From Amycolatopsis orientalis DSM 43388 (GTDB taxonomy: Bacteria > Actinomycetota > Actinomycetes > Mycobacteriales > Pseudonocardiaceae): a stretch of 64,000 nt of DNA. Made by a program: the position numbers and the translations under genes. The stretch lies in assembly GCF_000411975.1 (NCBI RefSeq), contig NZ_ASXG01000094.1:62001-126000 (forward strand), read 5' to 3'. The notes below the pieces were generated by a model that was not told where the DNA came from, did no database searches, and worked only from the letters and a program-made list of their open reading frames with translations. Of the stretch, positions 31,987-40,687 are shown in pieces. Each line of letters opens with the position of its first letter. The first letter of the stretch is position 1.

Positions 31987-32967
31987 ATGGAAGCGCAGGA
32001 CAGGCTGGACCTGTACCGCACGATGGTCCTGATCCGCACCTACGAGGAGGCCATCCTCCGCGAGTACCACGCCGACAAGAAACCGGTCTTCGACATCGGC
32101 GCCGGGCTCGTCCCCGGCGAGATGCACCTGTCCGCCGGGCAGGAACCGGTGGCGGCGGGCGTGTGCGCGCATCTCACCGGCGACGACGCGGTCACCGCGA
32201 CCCACCGGCCGCATCATTTCGCTATCGCGCACGGCGTCGACCTGAACCGGATGACCGCTGAGATCTTCGGCCGCACCACGGGACTGGGCAGGGGCCGCGG
32301 CGGGCACATGCACCTGTTCGACCCCGCCGTGCACTTCTCCTGCTCCGGCATCATCGCCGAGGGCTACCCGCCTGCGCTCGGGCAGGCGCTCGCGTTCCAG
32401 CGCCGCGGGACGGACCGGATCGCCGTCGCGGTCACCGGCGAGGGCGCGGCGAACCAGGGCGCGTTCCACGAATCGCTCAACCTCGCGGCGTTGTGGAAGC
32501 TGCCGGTGGTCTTCGTGGTGGAGGACAACGACTGGGGCATCTCGGTGCCGCGCAGCGCGTCCACCTGCGTCACGTCGAACGCGGACCGCGCCGCCGGGTA
32601 CGGGATTCCGGGCGTGCGGGTCGAGGACAACTCGGTCGAGGCGGTGCACGAGGCGGCGGGCCAGGCGGTCGCCCGGGCGCGCGCGGGGGAAGGCCCCAGC
32701 CTGATCGAAGTGCACACGCTGCGGCTGTGGGGCCACTTCGAGGGCGACGCGCAGGGTTACCGGTCCGATTTGGACGGTGTGCCTGGGCGGGATCCGTTGC
32801 CCACCTACGAGAAGCAGCTGCGCGCCGACGGCCAGCTCGACGACGCGAAGGTCGCTGGGTTCCGCGCGGCGGCCAGCGAACGAGTCGAAGCGGCGATCGA
32901 GTTCGCCAAGGAAAGCCCCGAGCCGGACCCGGCCACCGCGCTGGACTTCGTGTTCGCGCGAGCCTGA
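31987..32967 (+). CDS. Thiamine-diphosphate dehydrogenase E1 component, alpha subunit
   Basis: The alpha subunit of a heterotetrameric E1 (pyruvate/acetoin/branched-chain 2-oxoacid type), 326 residues. The ThDP motif is GEGAANQGAFHESLNLAALW through VVEDN (about residues 148-180). The conserved RGGHMHLFD and SCSGIIAEGYPPALG segments are AcoA-like. ATG 31987 follows GGGAGG. Together with E1-beta and a separate lipoyl protein it would decarboxylate a 2-oxo acid or cleave acetoin. No E2 core or E3 gene is nearby. Confidence 0.9.
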   Translation: MEAQDRLDLYRTMVLIRTYEEAILREYHADKKPVFDIGAGLVPGEMHLSAGQEPVAAGVCAHLTGDDAVTATHRPHHFAIAHGVDLNRMTAEIFGRTTGLGRGRGGHMHLFDPAVHFSCSGIIAEGYPPALGQALAFQRRGTDRIAVAVTGEGAANQGAFHESLNLAALWKLPVVFVVEDNDWGISVPRSASTCVTSNADRAAGYGIPGVRVEDNSVEAVHEAAGQAVARARAGEGPSLIEVHTLRLWGHFEGDAQGYRSDLDGVPGRDPLPTYEKQLRADGQLDDAKVAGFRAAASERVEAAIEFAKESPEPDPATALDFVFARA

Positions 32968-32990
32968 CGACACAGCGAGGAGACGCAGCA

Positions 32991-34025
32991 ATGACGCTCA
33001 CCGAACCCTCCGCGCCCGCCGGGCGGAAACTCAGCACCGCGAAGGCCATGGTCGAGGCCATCGCCCAGGAGATGGACCGCGACGAGCGCGTGTTCGTGCT
33101 CGGCGAGGACGTCGGGTCCTACGGCGGGATCTTCAGCTCCACCACCGGATTGCTCGACCGGTTCGGTCCCGGCCGGGTGCTCGACACGCCGATTTCCGAG
33201 ACCGCCTTCATCGGCGCCGCGATCGGAGCGGCGGTCGAGGGCCTGCGGCCGGTGGTCGAGCTGATGTTCGTCGACTTCTTCGGCGTCTGCATGGACCAGA
33301 TCTACAACCACATGGCGAAAATCCACTACGAATCCGGCGGCGCCGTGTCCGTGCCGATGGTGCTGACCGCGGCGGTCGGCGGCGGGTACTCGGACGGGGC
33401 GCAGCATTCCCAGTGCCTGTGGGGAACGTTCGCGCACCTGCCCGGCATGAAGGTCGTCGTGCCGAGCAATCCCGCCGACGCCAAGGGGTTGATGACCTCC
33501 GCGATCCGCGACGACAACCCGGTGGTGTACCTGTTCCACAAGGGAGTCATGGGCCTGCCGTGGATGGCGAAGAACCGCCGTTCCATCGGCCCGGTTCCGG
33601 AAGGCGACCACGAGGTGCCGATCGGCAAGGCGAACGTCGTGCGCCCGGGCACCGACGTCACCGTCGTGACGCTGTCGCTGTCGGTCCACCACGCGCTCGA
33701 CGTCGCCGACGAACTCGCCGGGCAGGGCGTCGACTGCGAGGTCGTGGACCTGCGCAGCCTCGTCCCGCTGGACACCGACACGATCCTCGACTCGGTCGGC
33801 AAAACCGGCCGGTTGCTCGTCGTCGACGAGGACTACCTGTCGTTCGGCCTGTCCGGCGAGGTGCTCGCCCGCGTCGTGGAGCGGGACCCGAGCCTGCTGC
33901 GCGCTCCCGCGGCGCGCCTAGCGGTGCCGGACGTGCCGATTCCGTACGCGCGACCGCTGGAGTACGCGGTGCTGCCGACGCCGGCGCGGATCCGCCAGGC
34001 TGTCCTCGACCTGGTGGGCGCATGA
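32991..34025 (+). CDS. Thiamine-diphosphate dehydrogenase E1 component, beta subunit
   Basis: The beta subunit, 344 residues: an N-terminal pyrimidine-binding domain (FVLGEDVGSYGGIF, DTPISETAFIGAAIGAAVEG) and a C-terminal transketolase domain (DVTVVTLSLSVHHALDVADEL, LLVVDEDYLSFGLSGEVLAR). ATG 32991 has GAGGAG 8-13 bases upstream. Its stop overlaps the start of the lipoyl-protein gene (ATGA), so the two products are made in linked amounts. Confidence 0.92.
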   Translation: MTLTEPSAPAGRKLSTAKAMVEAIAQEMDRDERVFVLGEDVGSYGGIFSSTTGLLDRFGPGRVLDTPISETAFIGAAIGAAVEGLRPVVELMFVDFFGVCMDQIYNHMAKIHYESGGAVSVPMVLTAAVGGGYSDGAQHSQCLWGTFAHLPGMKVVVPSNPADAKGLMTSAIRDDNPVVYLFHKGVMGLPWMAKNRRSIGPVPEGDHEVPIGKANVVRPGTDVTVVTLSLSVHHALDVADELAGQGVDCEVVDLRSLVPLDTDTILDSVGKTGRLLVVDEDYLSFGLSGEVLARVVERDPSLLRAPAARLAVPDVPIPYARPLEYAVLPTPARIRQAVLDLVGA

Positions 34026-34255
34026 CCGACGTGCCGTTCCCCGTCCTGTCCGAAAACGACCCGGACGGCGAGGGCGTCCTCGCCACCTGGTTCGCGACGG
34101 ACGGCGCGGCGGTCCGCGAGGGCGAGCTGATCGCGGAGGTCGCGGTGGACAAGGTCGACGCGGAAGTCCCGGCTCCGGCGTCCGGCGTGGTGCGGTTCCT
34201 GGTGGGGGAGGGCGAGGTGGTGAAACAGGGCGCGCCGATCGCCCGCATCGAATAG
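34022..34255 (+). CDS. Stand-alone lipoyl-domain protein (77 aa)
   Basis: The whole product is a single biotinyl/lipoyl domain. The lipoylation site is Lys44 in AEVAVDKVDAEV at the tip of a hairpin, and the second half carries the GVVRFLVGEGEVVKQGAPIARIE pattern. In classical complexes this domain is the N-terminus of the E2 acyltransferase; here no hinge, subunit-binding or catalytic E2 domain follows, because the gene ends at a good terminator. It resembles GcvH-like free carriers in use. It could borrow E2 or E3 partners encoded elsewhere. Confidence 0.88.
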   Translation: MTDVPFPVLSENDPDGEGVLATWFATDGAAVREGELIAEVAVDKVDAEVPAPASGVVRFLVGEGEVVKQGAPIARIE

Positions 34256-34258
34256 GCG

Positions 34259-34303
34259 CACGGGCCGCCGCCGGCTTCCACCGCTGGCCGGCGGCGGCCC
34301 GTG
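34259..34303. terminator. Strong bidirectional terminator
   Basis: Perfect 17-base arms at 34259-34275 and 34287-34303 with an 11-base loop, followed by TTTCCCCTT. It sits between the lipoyl-protein gene and the convergent AhpD-like gene. Confidence 0.85.
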
Positions 34304-34311
34304 TTTCCCCT

Positions 34312-34791
34312 TCAGCTGACGTTCGCGAACTGGCCTGGCTGGTACAGCCCGGCCGGCGTGCGCACGATGACGTTCATCCGGTTGGCCGCGTTGATCAGCC
34401 CGATCAGGCAGACCAGCACGGCGAGCTGGTCGTCGTCGTAGTGCTCGCGGGCCTGCGCCCACGTCTCGTCCGAAACCCCGCCGCCGTCCGCGATCCGGGT
34501 GCCCTCCTCGGTCAGCGCGAGCGCGGCCCGCTCGGCCGGGGTGAACACGGTCGCCTCGCGCCAGACGGCGACCAGGTGGAGCCGTTCCGCGGTCTCGCCG
34601 GCCGCGGTGGCGTCCTTGGTGTGCATGTCGGTGCAGAAGCCGCAGCCGTTGATCTGGCTGGCCCGCAGCGAAACCAGCTCCTGCGTCGCCTTCGGCAGCG
34701 ACGAGTTGTGCAGCAGCATGCTCAGCCCGGCGAACCGCTTGCCGAGCGACTTGCCGAGGTCGTTGTTCATCAGGTCGAACCGTGCGCTCAT
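34312..34791 (-). CDS. AhpD/carboxymuconolactone decarboxylase-family protein
   Basis: A peroxidase-like protein of 159 residues with the CMD-fold redox motif Cys50-x-x-Cys53 (INGCGFCTDMHTKDA). Family members (AhpD-like) reduce peroxides using a thiol pair. ATG 34791 is preferred because GGAGG lies 5 bases upstream; an upstream in-frame ATG at 34824 has no ribosome site. It is convergent with the lipoyl-protein gene. AhpD in mycobacteria is fed by a lipoylated E2, so the neighbourhood is suggestive, but the link is inference. Confidence 0.87.
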   Translation of the reverse strand: MSARFDLMNNDLGKSLGKRFAGLSMLLHNSSLPKATQELVSLRASQINGCGFCTDMHTKDATAAGETAERLHLVAVWREATVFTPAERAALALTEEGTRIADGGGVSDETWAQAREHYDDDQLAVLVCLIGLINAANRMNVIVRTPAGLYQPGQFANVS

Positions 34792-34926
34792 CAGATCCTC
34801 CAGTGTGGTGAAGCGGATGCCCATGAGATGCCGCCCGCGCGCCGGATGTGACACCGCGGGTTGTGACCCGCGTCGCATCCGGAAAACCGGTGGCCGCGGC
34901 GACCGGCCGGGCCGCAGAATGCCGGC

Positions 34927-35892
34927 ATGGCCGACCGGGGCGGTACCGCGCGGGCGACCGGGCTGAGCCTGGTCTCCTGGACGCTGTTCGCGAGCTCCGG
35001 CCCGCTCGCCAAGGCCATGCTGGACGCGGGCTGGAGCCCGGCGGCGGTCACCGCGGTCCGGATCGGGCTCGCCGCGGTCCTGCTGGCGCCCGGCGTCGCG
35101 CTCCTGCGGCCGCGGGCGTTGCGGTTCCGGCGCGCCGAACTGTGGCTGCCGCTCGGTTACGGACTGCTCGGCGTCGCGGGCGTGCAACTGTTCTTTTTCG
35201 TTGCGGTGTCCCGGGTTCCGGTCGCGGTGGCGATGGTGCTGGTGAATCTGTCACCGGTGCTGGTCGCGTTGTGGGTGCGCGTCGTGCGGCGGACGCGGCT
35301 GCCGGTGGCGGTGTGGCTGGGCATCGCGCTGGCGATCGCCGGGCTGGTGCTGGTCGCCGGCCTCGGACCCGGGGCGAAGCTGGATTTTCTCGGGGTCGCG
35401 GCGGGATTGGCGTCGGCGGTGTGTTCCGCCGGATACTTCCTGCTCGGCGAACGCGGTGCGCAACGGCACGATCCGCTCGGGATGACCGCGGCCGGGCTGA
35501 CCATCGGCGCGGCGGCGACGCTGGCGGTGAGTCCATTGTGGACATTGACGGTCGCCTCGAATCCGGTGTCGCTCGGCCGCGCGACGATCCCGGTCTGGCT
35601 GGCCCTGGTGATTCTGGCGGTCTTCGGCACCGTGCTGCCGTATCTGGCCGGGCTGCACGCGTTGGGCGGCTTGCCGGTCGCGCTGGCCGGGGTCCTGGCG
35701 CTGGCCGAACCCTTGGTCGCCGCGCTGCTCGCGTGGTTGCTGCTGGGCCAGGCCCTGGGTCCCGGGCAGCTCGTCGGGGTGGCCGTGCTGCTGGGCGGCG
35801 GAACACTGGTACAGACGGGAAAGCTTGCCCCGCGGCCGGAAATGGCCGCGGGGCAAGCGAACCCGGTCACATCTTCGCGGCGCCGGCCTTGA
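34927..35892 (+). CDS. DMT-superfamily (EamA) transporter
   Basis: A 321-residue membrane protein with ten predicted helices in two EamA repeats. The first repeat starts LVSWTLFASSGPLAKAML and the second LGVAAGLASAVCSAGYFLLG. It probably exports a metabolite or amino acid. The last about 25 codons read through a perfect hairpin (35823-35858) and overlap the end of the convergent [2Fe-2S] gene by 26 bases. The C-terminal tail after the last helix is unlikely to matter for transport. Confidence 0.88.
   Translation: MADRGGTARATGLSLVSWTLFASSGPLAKAMLDAGWSPAAVTAVRIGLAAVLLAPGVALLRPRALRFRRAELWLPLGYGLLGVAGVQLFFFVAVSRVPVAVAMVLVNLSPVLVALWVRVVRRTRLPVAVWLGIALAIAGLVLVAGLGPGAKLDFLGVAAGLASAVCSAGYFLLGERGAQRHDPLGMTAAGLTIGAAATLAVSPLWTLTVASNPVSLGRATIPVWLALVILAVFGTVLPYLAGLHALGGLPVALAGVLALAEPLVAALLAWLLLGQALGPGQLVGVAVLLGGGTLVQTGKLAPRPEMAAGQANPVTSSRRRP
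35823..35858. terminator. Hairpin inside the 3' end of the transporter gene
   Basis: Perfect 15-base arms at 35823-35837 and 35844-35858 with loop GGAAAT. It lies within the last codons of the DMT gene and 9 bases past the end of the minus-strand [2Fe-2S] gene, so it is well placed to end the latter transcript. Confidence 0.65.
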
Positions 35893-36343
35893 TCGCCTCG
35901 CGGATCCGGGAGTAGGTGCCGCAGCGGCAGACGTTGCGGATCTCGTCCAGGTCGTCGTCGGTGATGTCGCGGCCTTTCGCCTTGGCCTCCTTGACCTTCG
36001 CGACCGCCGCCATGATCTGGCCGGGCTGGCAGTAGCCGCACTGCGCGACGTCGTGCTCCAGCCAGGCTTCCTGCATCGGGTGCAGGTCGGCCTTCACGGT
36101 GTCCGGCAGGCCCTCGATCGTGGTGATCTCGTCGGTGGCCTTGATGTCGGCCACCCGCACCGAACACGGGTTGAACGCCTTGCCGTTGAAGTGCGACGTG
36201 CAGGCCTTGCACACGTTGATGCCGCAGCCGTACTTCGGGCCGCGGACGCCGAGCACGTCGCGCAGGACCCACAGCAGCCGCACGTTGTCGTCGACGTCGA
36301 CCGACACCGGCTTCCCGTTGAGGATGAAGGTGTGCTTGCTCAT
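35867..36343 (-). CDS. [2Fe-2S] subunit of a molybdenum hydroxylase (IorA-type)
   Basis: The small electron-transfer subunit of the xanthine oxidase family, 158 residues. The first, plant-type cluster is bound by CGINVCKAC plus the later NPC. The second cluster is bound by CGYCQPGQIM and CRCGTYSRI. It carries electrons from the molybdopterin subunit encoded just upstream. The two-subunit arrangement without an FAD subunit is that of isoquinoline 1-oxidoreductase/aldehyde oxidase-type enzymes. It starts at ATG 36343, 14 bases after the large-subunit gene. Confidence 0.92.
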   Translation of the reverse strand: MSKHTFILNGKPVSVDVDDNVRLLWVLRDVLGVRGPKYGCGINVCKACTSHFNGKAFNPCSVRVADIKATDEITTIEGLPDTVKADLHPMQEAWLEHDVAQCGYCQPGQIMAAVAKVKEAKAKGRDITDDDLDEIRNVCRCGTYSRIREAIKAGAAKM

Positions 36344-36357
36344 CGGTGGCTTGCTCC

Positions 36358-38694
36358 TCAGTAGGTCCAGTTCAGGCCGTCGGTCGGCGATTCGGGAACA
36401 GGCGGGACGAACGACTTGACCTCGAAGGCGAGCGGGTCGTCGTGGTTGATCGGGAACCGCTTCGGGACCTTCCCGGTCGCGCGGGCGTACGCGCACGCGA
36501 CGGCCGCGACGGAACAGGCCACGCCGGCCTCGCCGCCGCCGCCGGGCTGCTCGCCGTTGGACGGCATCGCGATCGCGGTGAAGTCGTGCGGGATGTTCCA
36601 CTGCCGGGTGTAGAAGTAGTTGTCCCAGCTGGCTTCCAGGAAATGCCCGTCCTTCAGGTGGACACTGCTGGTGAGCGCGAGCGCCAGCCCGTCCGAGAAG
36701 CAGCCCATCATCTGCGCTTCGAGCCCGCGCGGGTTGATCACCAGCCCGGCGTCGATCGCGATGACCGCCTTCGTCACGCGCGGTCCGGTGACGCCGTCGC
36801 GCACCTTGCGGTTCACCGTCTCCGGACGGCAGTCGATTTCCACCAGGCAGGCGCTGGCGCCCTTGTACTCCTTGTGGATCGCGATGCCCTGCGCGGTCCC
36901 CGGGGCCATCTTCCTGCCCCAGCCGCCGACCTCGGCGACCTTGCGCAGCACGCCCTTCACCTTGTCGTTCTTGAGGAATTCCATCCGGAAGTCGTACGGG
37001 TCCTTGCCCATCGCCTTGGCGAGCATGTCCACGACCAGCTCGTTGGCGCAGCCGACGTCCGGCGAGTAGACGTTGCGCATCGACCCGGTGTTGAACCGCT
37101 GGTCGGTTTCGGTGAGCGTCTGGTCGACGACGCCGAAGTTGTACGGCATTTCCTGGCTCAGCACGAAAACCGCCTCGGCGACGCCGAGATTGCCCAGCCC
37201 GGTCGGGAGTTTGGTGGCGACCGAGGTGAGCATTTCGCCGAGGCCGTGCCGGAACGACGTCTCGACCGAGGTGTGCCGCTGCTCGAAGGTGAGCACGTTC
37301 CCGGCGAGCACGGTCGCCCGGATCCGCGACGTCGCCATCGGGTGCAGCCGGCCCTGCCGCGGCTCGTCGGCGCGGTGCCACATCAGCCGCACCGGCTTGC
37401 CGAACGCCTTCGACGCCTGCGCCGCCTCGACCGCGTGGTTGCCGAACAGCTTGTGCCCGAAGGAACCGCCGCCGGTGACGACGTGGACCTTCACCTTGCC
37501 CTGCGGCAATCCGATCGCCTGCGCGACCTCGCCTTGCGCGACGATCGGCGACTTCAGCCCGGCCCAGATCTCCGCGCTGCCGTCGCGGACGTCGGCGACC
37601 GCGCAGTACGGCTCCAGCGCGGCGCTCGAGCGGAACATGAACTCGAAGTCCGCCTCGACCGTCTTGGCCAGCACCGGAACCTTCGGCACGGCCAGCGGAA
37701 GCTCGGCGCGGCGCAGATTCGCGAGCACCGACTCGTCGTTCTCGCCCTCGACGCTGCCGGGACCCCAGTCGACCTGCAGCGCGCGCACGCCGTCGATGCA
37801 CTGGCCGAACGTCTCCGCGCGGACCGCGACGCCGGTCGGGATGATCGCGACGTCGGTGACCCCGGGCAGTTTCAGCACGTCGGCCTTGTTGCGCACGGCC
37901 TTCGGCGTGCCGTTGAGCGTCGGCGGACGGCAGATCATCGTCGGCAGCGCGCCGGGGATGTCCAGGTCCATCGCGAACTGCTTCTTGCCGGTCACGATGT
38001 CGAGCGCGTCGAGCCGGGTCTGCGGCTTGCCGAGCACCGTGAACTGGCTGGAGCCCTTCAGCTTGCTCGGGTCCAGCTGCACCTGCTTGGTGGTGCTGGA
38101 CGCGGCCTTCGTCGCCAGTTCGCCGTACGTCGCGGACTTGCCGTTCGGCGCGGTGACGACGCCGCCCTTGACGATGAACCGCTCCGCCGTGCCGCCGAGC
38201 AGGATGGCCGCCGCTTCGAGCAGCTGCTGCTTGGCGATCGCGGCGGCGACGCGGATCGGCGTGTAGGTCGAAACCGTGGTGTTCGACCCGCCGGTGAGCT
38301 GGTTGAACACCAGTTCCGGACGCGCCGGGGCGAGCGTGACGTGCACCTTCTCGACCGGAAGGTCCAGTTCCTCGGCGATGATCATCGCGGTCGAGGTCGT
38401 GATGCCCTGGCCGACTTCGGCGCGCGGGATTTCGAACGAGGCGCTGCCGTCCTTGTTGATGGTGACGGTGATCAGCTGCGACGTCGGGAGCCCGGCGTCG
38501 GTGAGCGCGTCGTTGAGGTCGTACAGCTCGGGCGGCTGCGGAGCCGACGGGACGGCGGCCGCGGCGGGGGTGGAGAGCCCGACGTCGGCGGCGACGACGA
38601 GGGTCCCGGCCGCGACGACGTACCCGAGGAACCCGCGCCGGGAAACGCCCGGGCGCTCCTTTCCGGTGTCCGGCTCGGAGTGACTGAGAGTCAC
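36358..38694 (-). CDS. Molybdopterin-binding subunit, IorB-type, Tat-exported
   Basis: A 778-residue xanthine dehydrogenase-family large subunit. The N-terminal SRRGFLGYVVAAGTLVV is a twin-arginine signal, so the folded enzyme is exported. Molybdopterin-domain marks are GQGITTSTAMIIAEEL, NQLTGGSNTTVST, GGGSFGHKLFGNHAVE and the late AGVACSVAAVACAYARA. Substrates of related enzymes are N-heterocycles or aldehydes. Its divergent neighbour is an AcoR-like regulator, which often controls aldehyde dehydrogenases. The actual substrate is unknown. Confidence 0.92.
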   Translation of the reverse strand: MTLSHSEPDTGKERPGVSRRGFLGYVVAAGTLVVAADVGLSTPAAAAVPSAPQPPELYDLNDALTDAGLPTSQLITVTINKDGSASFEIPRAEVGQGITTSTAMIIAEELDLPVEKVHVTLAPARPELVFNQLTGGSNTTVSTYTPIRVAAAIAKQQLLEAAAILLGGTAERFIVKGGVVTAPNGKSATYGELATKAASSTTKQVQLDPSKLKGSSQFTVLGKPQTRLDALDIVTGKKQFAMDLDIPGALPTMICRPPTLNGTPKAVRNKADVLKLPGVTDVAIIPTGVAVRAETFGQCIDGVRALQVDWGPGSVEGENDESVLANLRRAELPLAVPKVPVLAKTVEADFEFMFRSSAALEPYCAVADVRDGSAEIWAGLKSPIVAQGEVAQAIGLPQGKVKVHVVTGGGSFGHKLFGNHAVEAAQASKAFGKPVRLMWHRADEPRQGRLHPMATSRIRATVLAGNVLTFEQRHTSVETSFRHGLGEMLTSVATKLPTGLGNLGVAEAVFVLSQEMPYNFGVVDQTLTETDQRFNTGSMRNVYSPDVGCANELVVDMLAKAMGKDPYDFRMEFLKNDKVKGVLRKVAEVGGWGRKMAPGTAQGIAIHKEYKGASACLVEIDCRPETVNRKVRDGVTGPRVTKAVIAIDAGLVINPRGLEAQMMGCFSDGLALALTSSVHLKDGHFLEASWDNYFYTRQWNIPHDFTAIAMPSNGEQPGGGGEAGVACSVAAVACAYARATGKVPKRFPINHDDPLAFEVKSFVPPVPESPTDGLNWTY

Positions 38695-38869
38695 GCTGAT
38701 TCCCCTTTCGAGGTAAGGACCGCGTGCCGGAAGGCAACACGTGCACGCGGGTGGTGGTGAGGGACCACCTTGCCGGGTGAATCGGGGCTTGAGTGTTCAA
38801 GTTCTGTACAGCGGCAGCGGAGAGCGATGGTTATCCTGCTGCGCGTCACCAACGAAGGTGGAGATGCGC

Positions 38870-40498
38870 GTGAGCTCGATGACGTCCTCGCGCAGCGTGG
38901 CGCTGCGGGAACCGATCGCCCAGTCTTGGCGGCGTGCCTCGCTCGCCGGAGTGCGTCCCGAAACCGCGCTGCTCGACCTGCGGTTCGAGGAGGTCGACCC
39001 GGGCAGCAGGCTGCTCTCGGCGGCCGCGCCGGTGCTCGCGGACCTCGACGATCGGCTCGCCGGAACCGCGATGTCCACGGTGCTCGTCGACCACGACGGA
39101 AGGCTGGTGCACCGCTGGAGCGCGGACCGCGCCGCCGAGAACTGTTTCGAGGAACTCGGCCTCGGGGTGGGCGTCTGCCTGCTGGAGGACGAGGTCGGCA
39201 CGACCGGCCCGGGCACCGCGCTGGAAACCCGGTCGAGCATCGTGGTGCACGGGGAGGAGCACTACGCCGAGGCGCTGCGCGGGTTCAGCTGCTACGGGCA
39301 CCCGATTTTCCACCCGGTCACGCGCCGGCTGGAGGGCGCGCTCGACATCACGCTGCTCGCCGCCGAGGCGAATCCGCTGCTCGCGCCGCTGGTCGCGAAG
39401 GCAGTGGAGGAGATCGAACGCCAGCTGCTGGAAGGCAGCCGGGTCTCCGAACGGTCGCTGCTGGCCGCCTTCCAGGCCGCGACGCGCCCGACCCGGCCGG
39501 TGGTCGCGATCGGCCCGGACCTGTTGCTGTGCAACCAAGCCGCCGCGGACCTGCTGGAAGGCGCGGACGTCGCGCTGCTGTGGAACCTGGCCGGCGAGAC
39601 GGCCGGACCGTCCGAAATGGAGACCGAACTGCGCTCCGGCCAGCGCGCCCGGGTGCGCGCCGAGCCGGTGCCCGGGGCCCGCGGCGGAATGCTCGTCGAG
39701 ATCCGCCCGCTCAGCGCGAACGAGGCCCGCCGAACGCGCCGGCGCGCTGCCGCCGAACCCAGCCCGGTGGCTGGCCACGTGCACATTTCCGGGCCGCCCG
39801 GGAGCGGCCGCACCACCGAGGCCCGGCTGCGGGTGCCGGAGGAACCGTGCACCACGTTGACCGGCTCGGAAGCGGTCCTCGGCGGATCGGCGGCTTGGGC
39901 CGCGCGATTCACTGCCGCGGTCGAGACCGGCTCCGGCAGCATCTGCGTCGACGGCGCGGATCTCCTGCCCGCCGAACTGGTCGACCTGGTGGCCAGCCAC
40001 GCCGCCCGCGGAGTCGGCCCGCACCTCGTGCTGACGACCGGGCCGCGCGAGGGGCTGACCGGTCCGGAACGGGCGCTGATCGCGTCGTGCGCGGAGTGCG
40101 TCGAACTGCTGCCGCTGGCGCACCGGCCGGACTTTCCCGAGGTCGCGGTACGAATGCTGGCCGAACTCGGGGCGGCGCGCACGCACAACATCACGCCGGG
40201 CGCGTTGCGGATCCTCGGCTCGTACGACTGGCCGGGGAACCTGCCGGAGCTGCGCGGCGTGCTGAGCCAGGCGATCCGCAAACGGTCCGTCGGCGCGATC
40301 GGCCCGGGAGACCTGCCGCCCGCGCTGGTCGCGGACGCTTCCGGACCCGAGCTGGCGCCGATCGAACGAGCGGAACGGAACGCGATCGTCGCGGCCTTGC
40401 GGTCGGCTGGCGGGAACAAGGTGCGCGCGGCGAGCACGCTGGGGATTTCGCGGACGACGCTGTACGCGCGGATGCGGGCGTTGAAGGTGCCGGGCTAG
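38870..40498 (+). CDS. AcoR/NtrC-like activator with GAF domain and degenerate AAA+ domain
   Basis: A regulator of about 542 residues: an N-terminal GAF-type sensor (about 55-200), a remnant AAA+ core (about 270-440) and a C-terminal Fis-type HTH (NKVRAASTLGISRTTLYARM). The Walker A position reads SGPPGSGRTTEA with Arg in place of the catalytic Lys, and no GAFTGA sigma-54 contact loop is seen. Actinobacteria lack sigma-54, so it presumably works as an ordinary HTH regulator. GTG 38870 has GGTGGAG 6 bases upstream; ATG 38864 is possible. It is divergent from the IorB/IorA genes and is probably their regulator. Confidence 0.87.
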   Translation: MSSMTSSRSVALREPIAQSWRRASLAGVRPETALLDLRFEEVDPGSRLLSAAAPVLADLDDRLAGTAMSTVLVDHDGRLVHRWSADRAAENCFEELGLGVGVCLLEDEVGTTGPGTALETRSSIVVHGEEHYAEALRGFSCYGHPIFHPVTRRLEGALDITLLAAEANPLLAPLVAKAVEEIERQLLEGSRVSERSLLAAFQAATRPTRPVVAIGPDLLLCNQAAADLLEGADVALLWNLAGETAGPSEMETELRSGQRARVRAEPVPGARGGMLVEIRPLSANEARRTRRRAAAEPSPVAGHVHISGPPGSGRTTEARLRVPEEPCTTLTGSEAVLGGSAAWAARFTAAVETGSGSICVDGADLLPAELVDLVASHAARGVGPHLVLTTGPREGLTGPERALIASCAECVELLPLAHRPDFPEVAVRMLAELGAARTHNITPGALRILGSYDWPGNLPELRGVLSQAIRKRSVGAIGPGDLPPALVADASGPELAPIERAERNAIVAALRSAGGNKVRAASTLGISRTTLYARMRALKVPG

Positions 40499-40687
40499 GT
40501 CCTGGCGGGCTTCGAAAAACCGGGGCGGAAGGGGGCCAGAACCGCCGGATCGTCGGTGGTCAAGGTTAGCCCTTGGTTAGCGGGCGGCTTCCGGTGGATT
40601 TCCACCCGATCGGGTGACTTTGCTGTGCTCGGGCGCCGGCCAGCTGTGGGTCCGCTTCGGAGCTCGGCAGCAGTTCCGCGCGAGTGC

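Noticed and set aside
35867..38800. A single 977-codon frame as one fused oxidoreductase
   Set aside because: Residues before MSKHTF are an out-of-frame shadow of the molybdopterin subunit gene; the [2Fe-2S] subunit starts at 36343.
38741..38869. N-terminal extension of the AcoR-like regulator
   Set aside because: It has Cys/Gly-rich non-homologous sequence and no ribosome site, and it covers the promoter region between divergent genes.
40499..40687. Possible small gene between the AcoR-like gene and the phosphotransferase gene
   Set aside because: Frames here are short, with poor codon bias and no ribosome site. GGTTAGC occurs twice nearby but without further structure.
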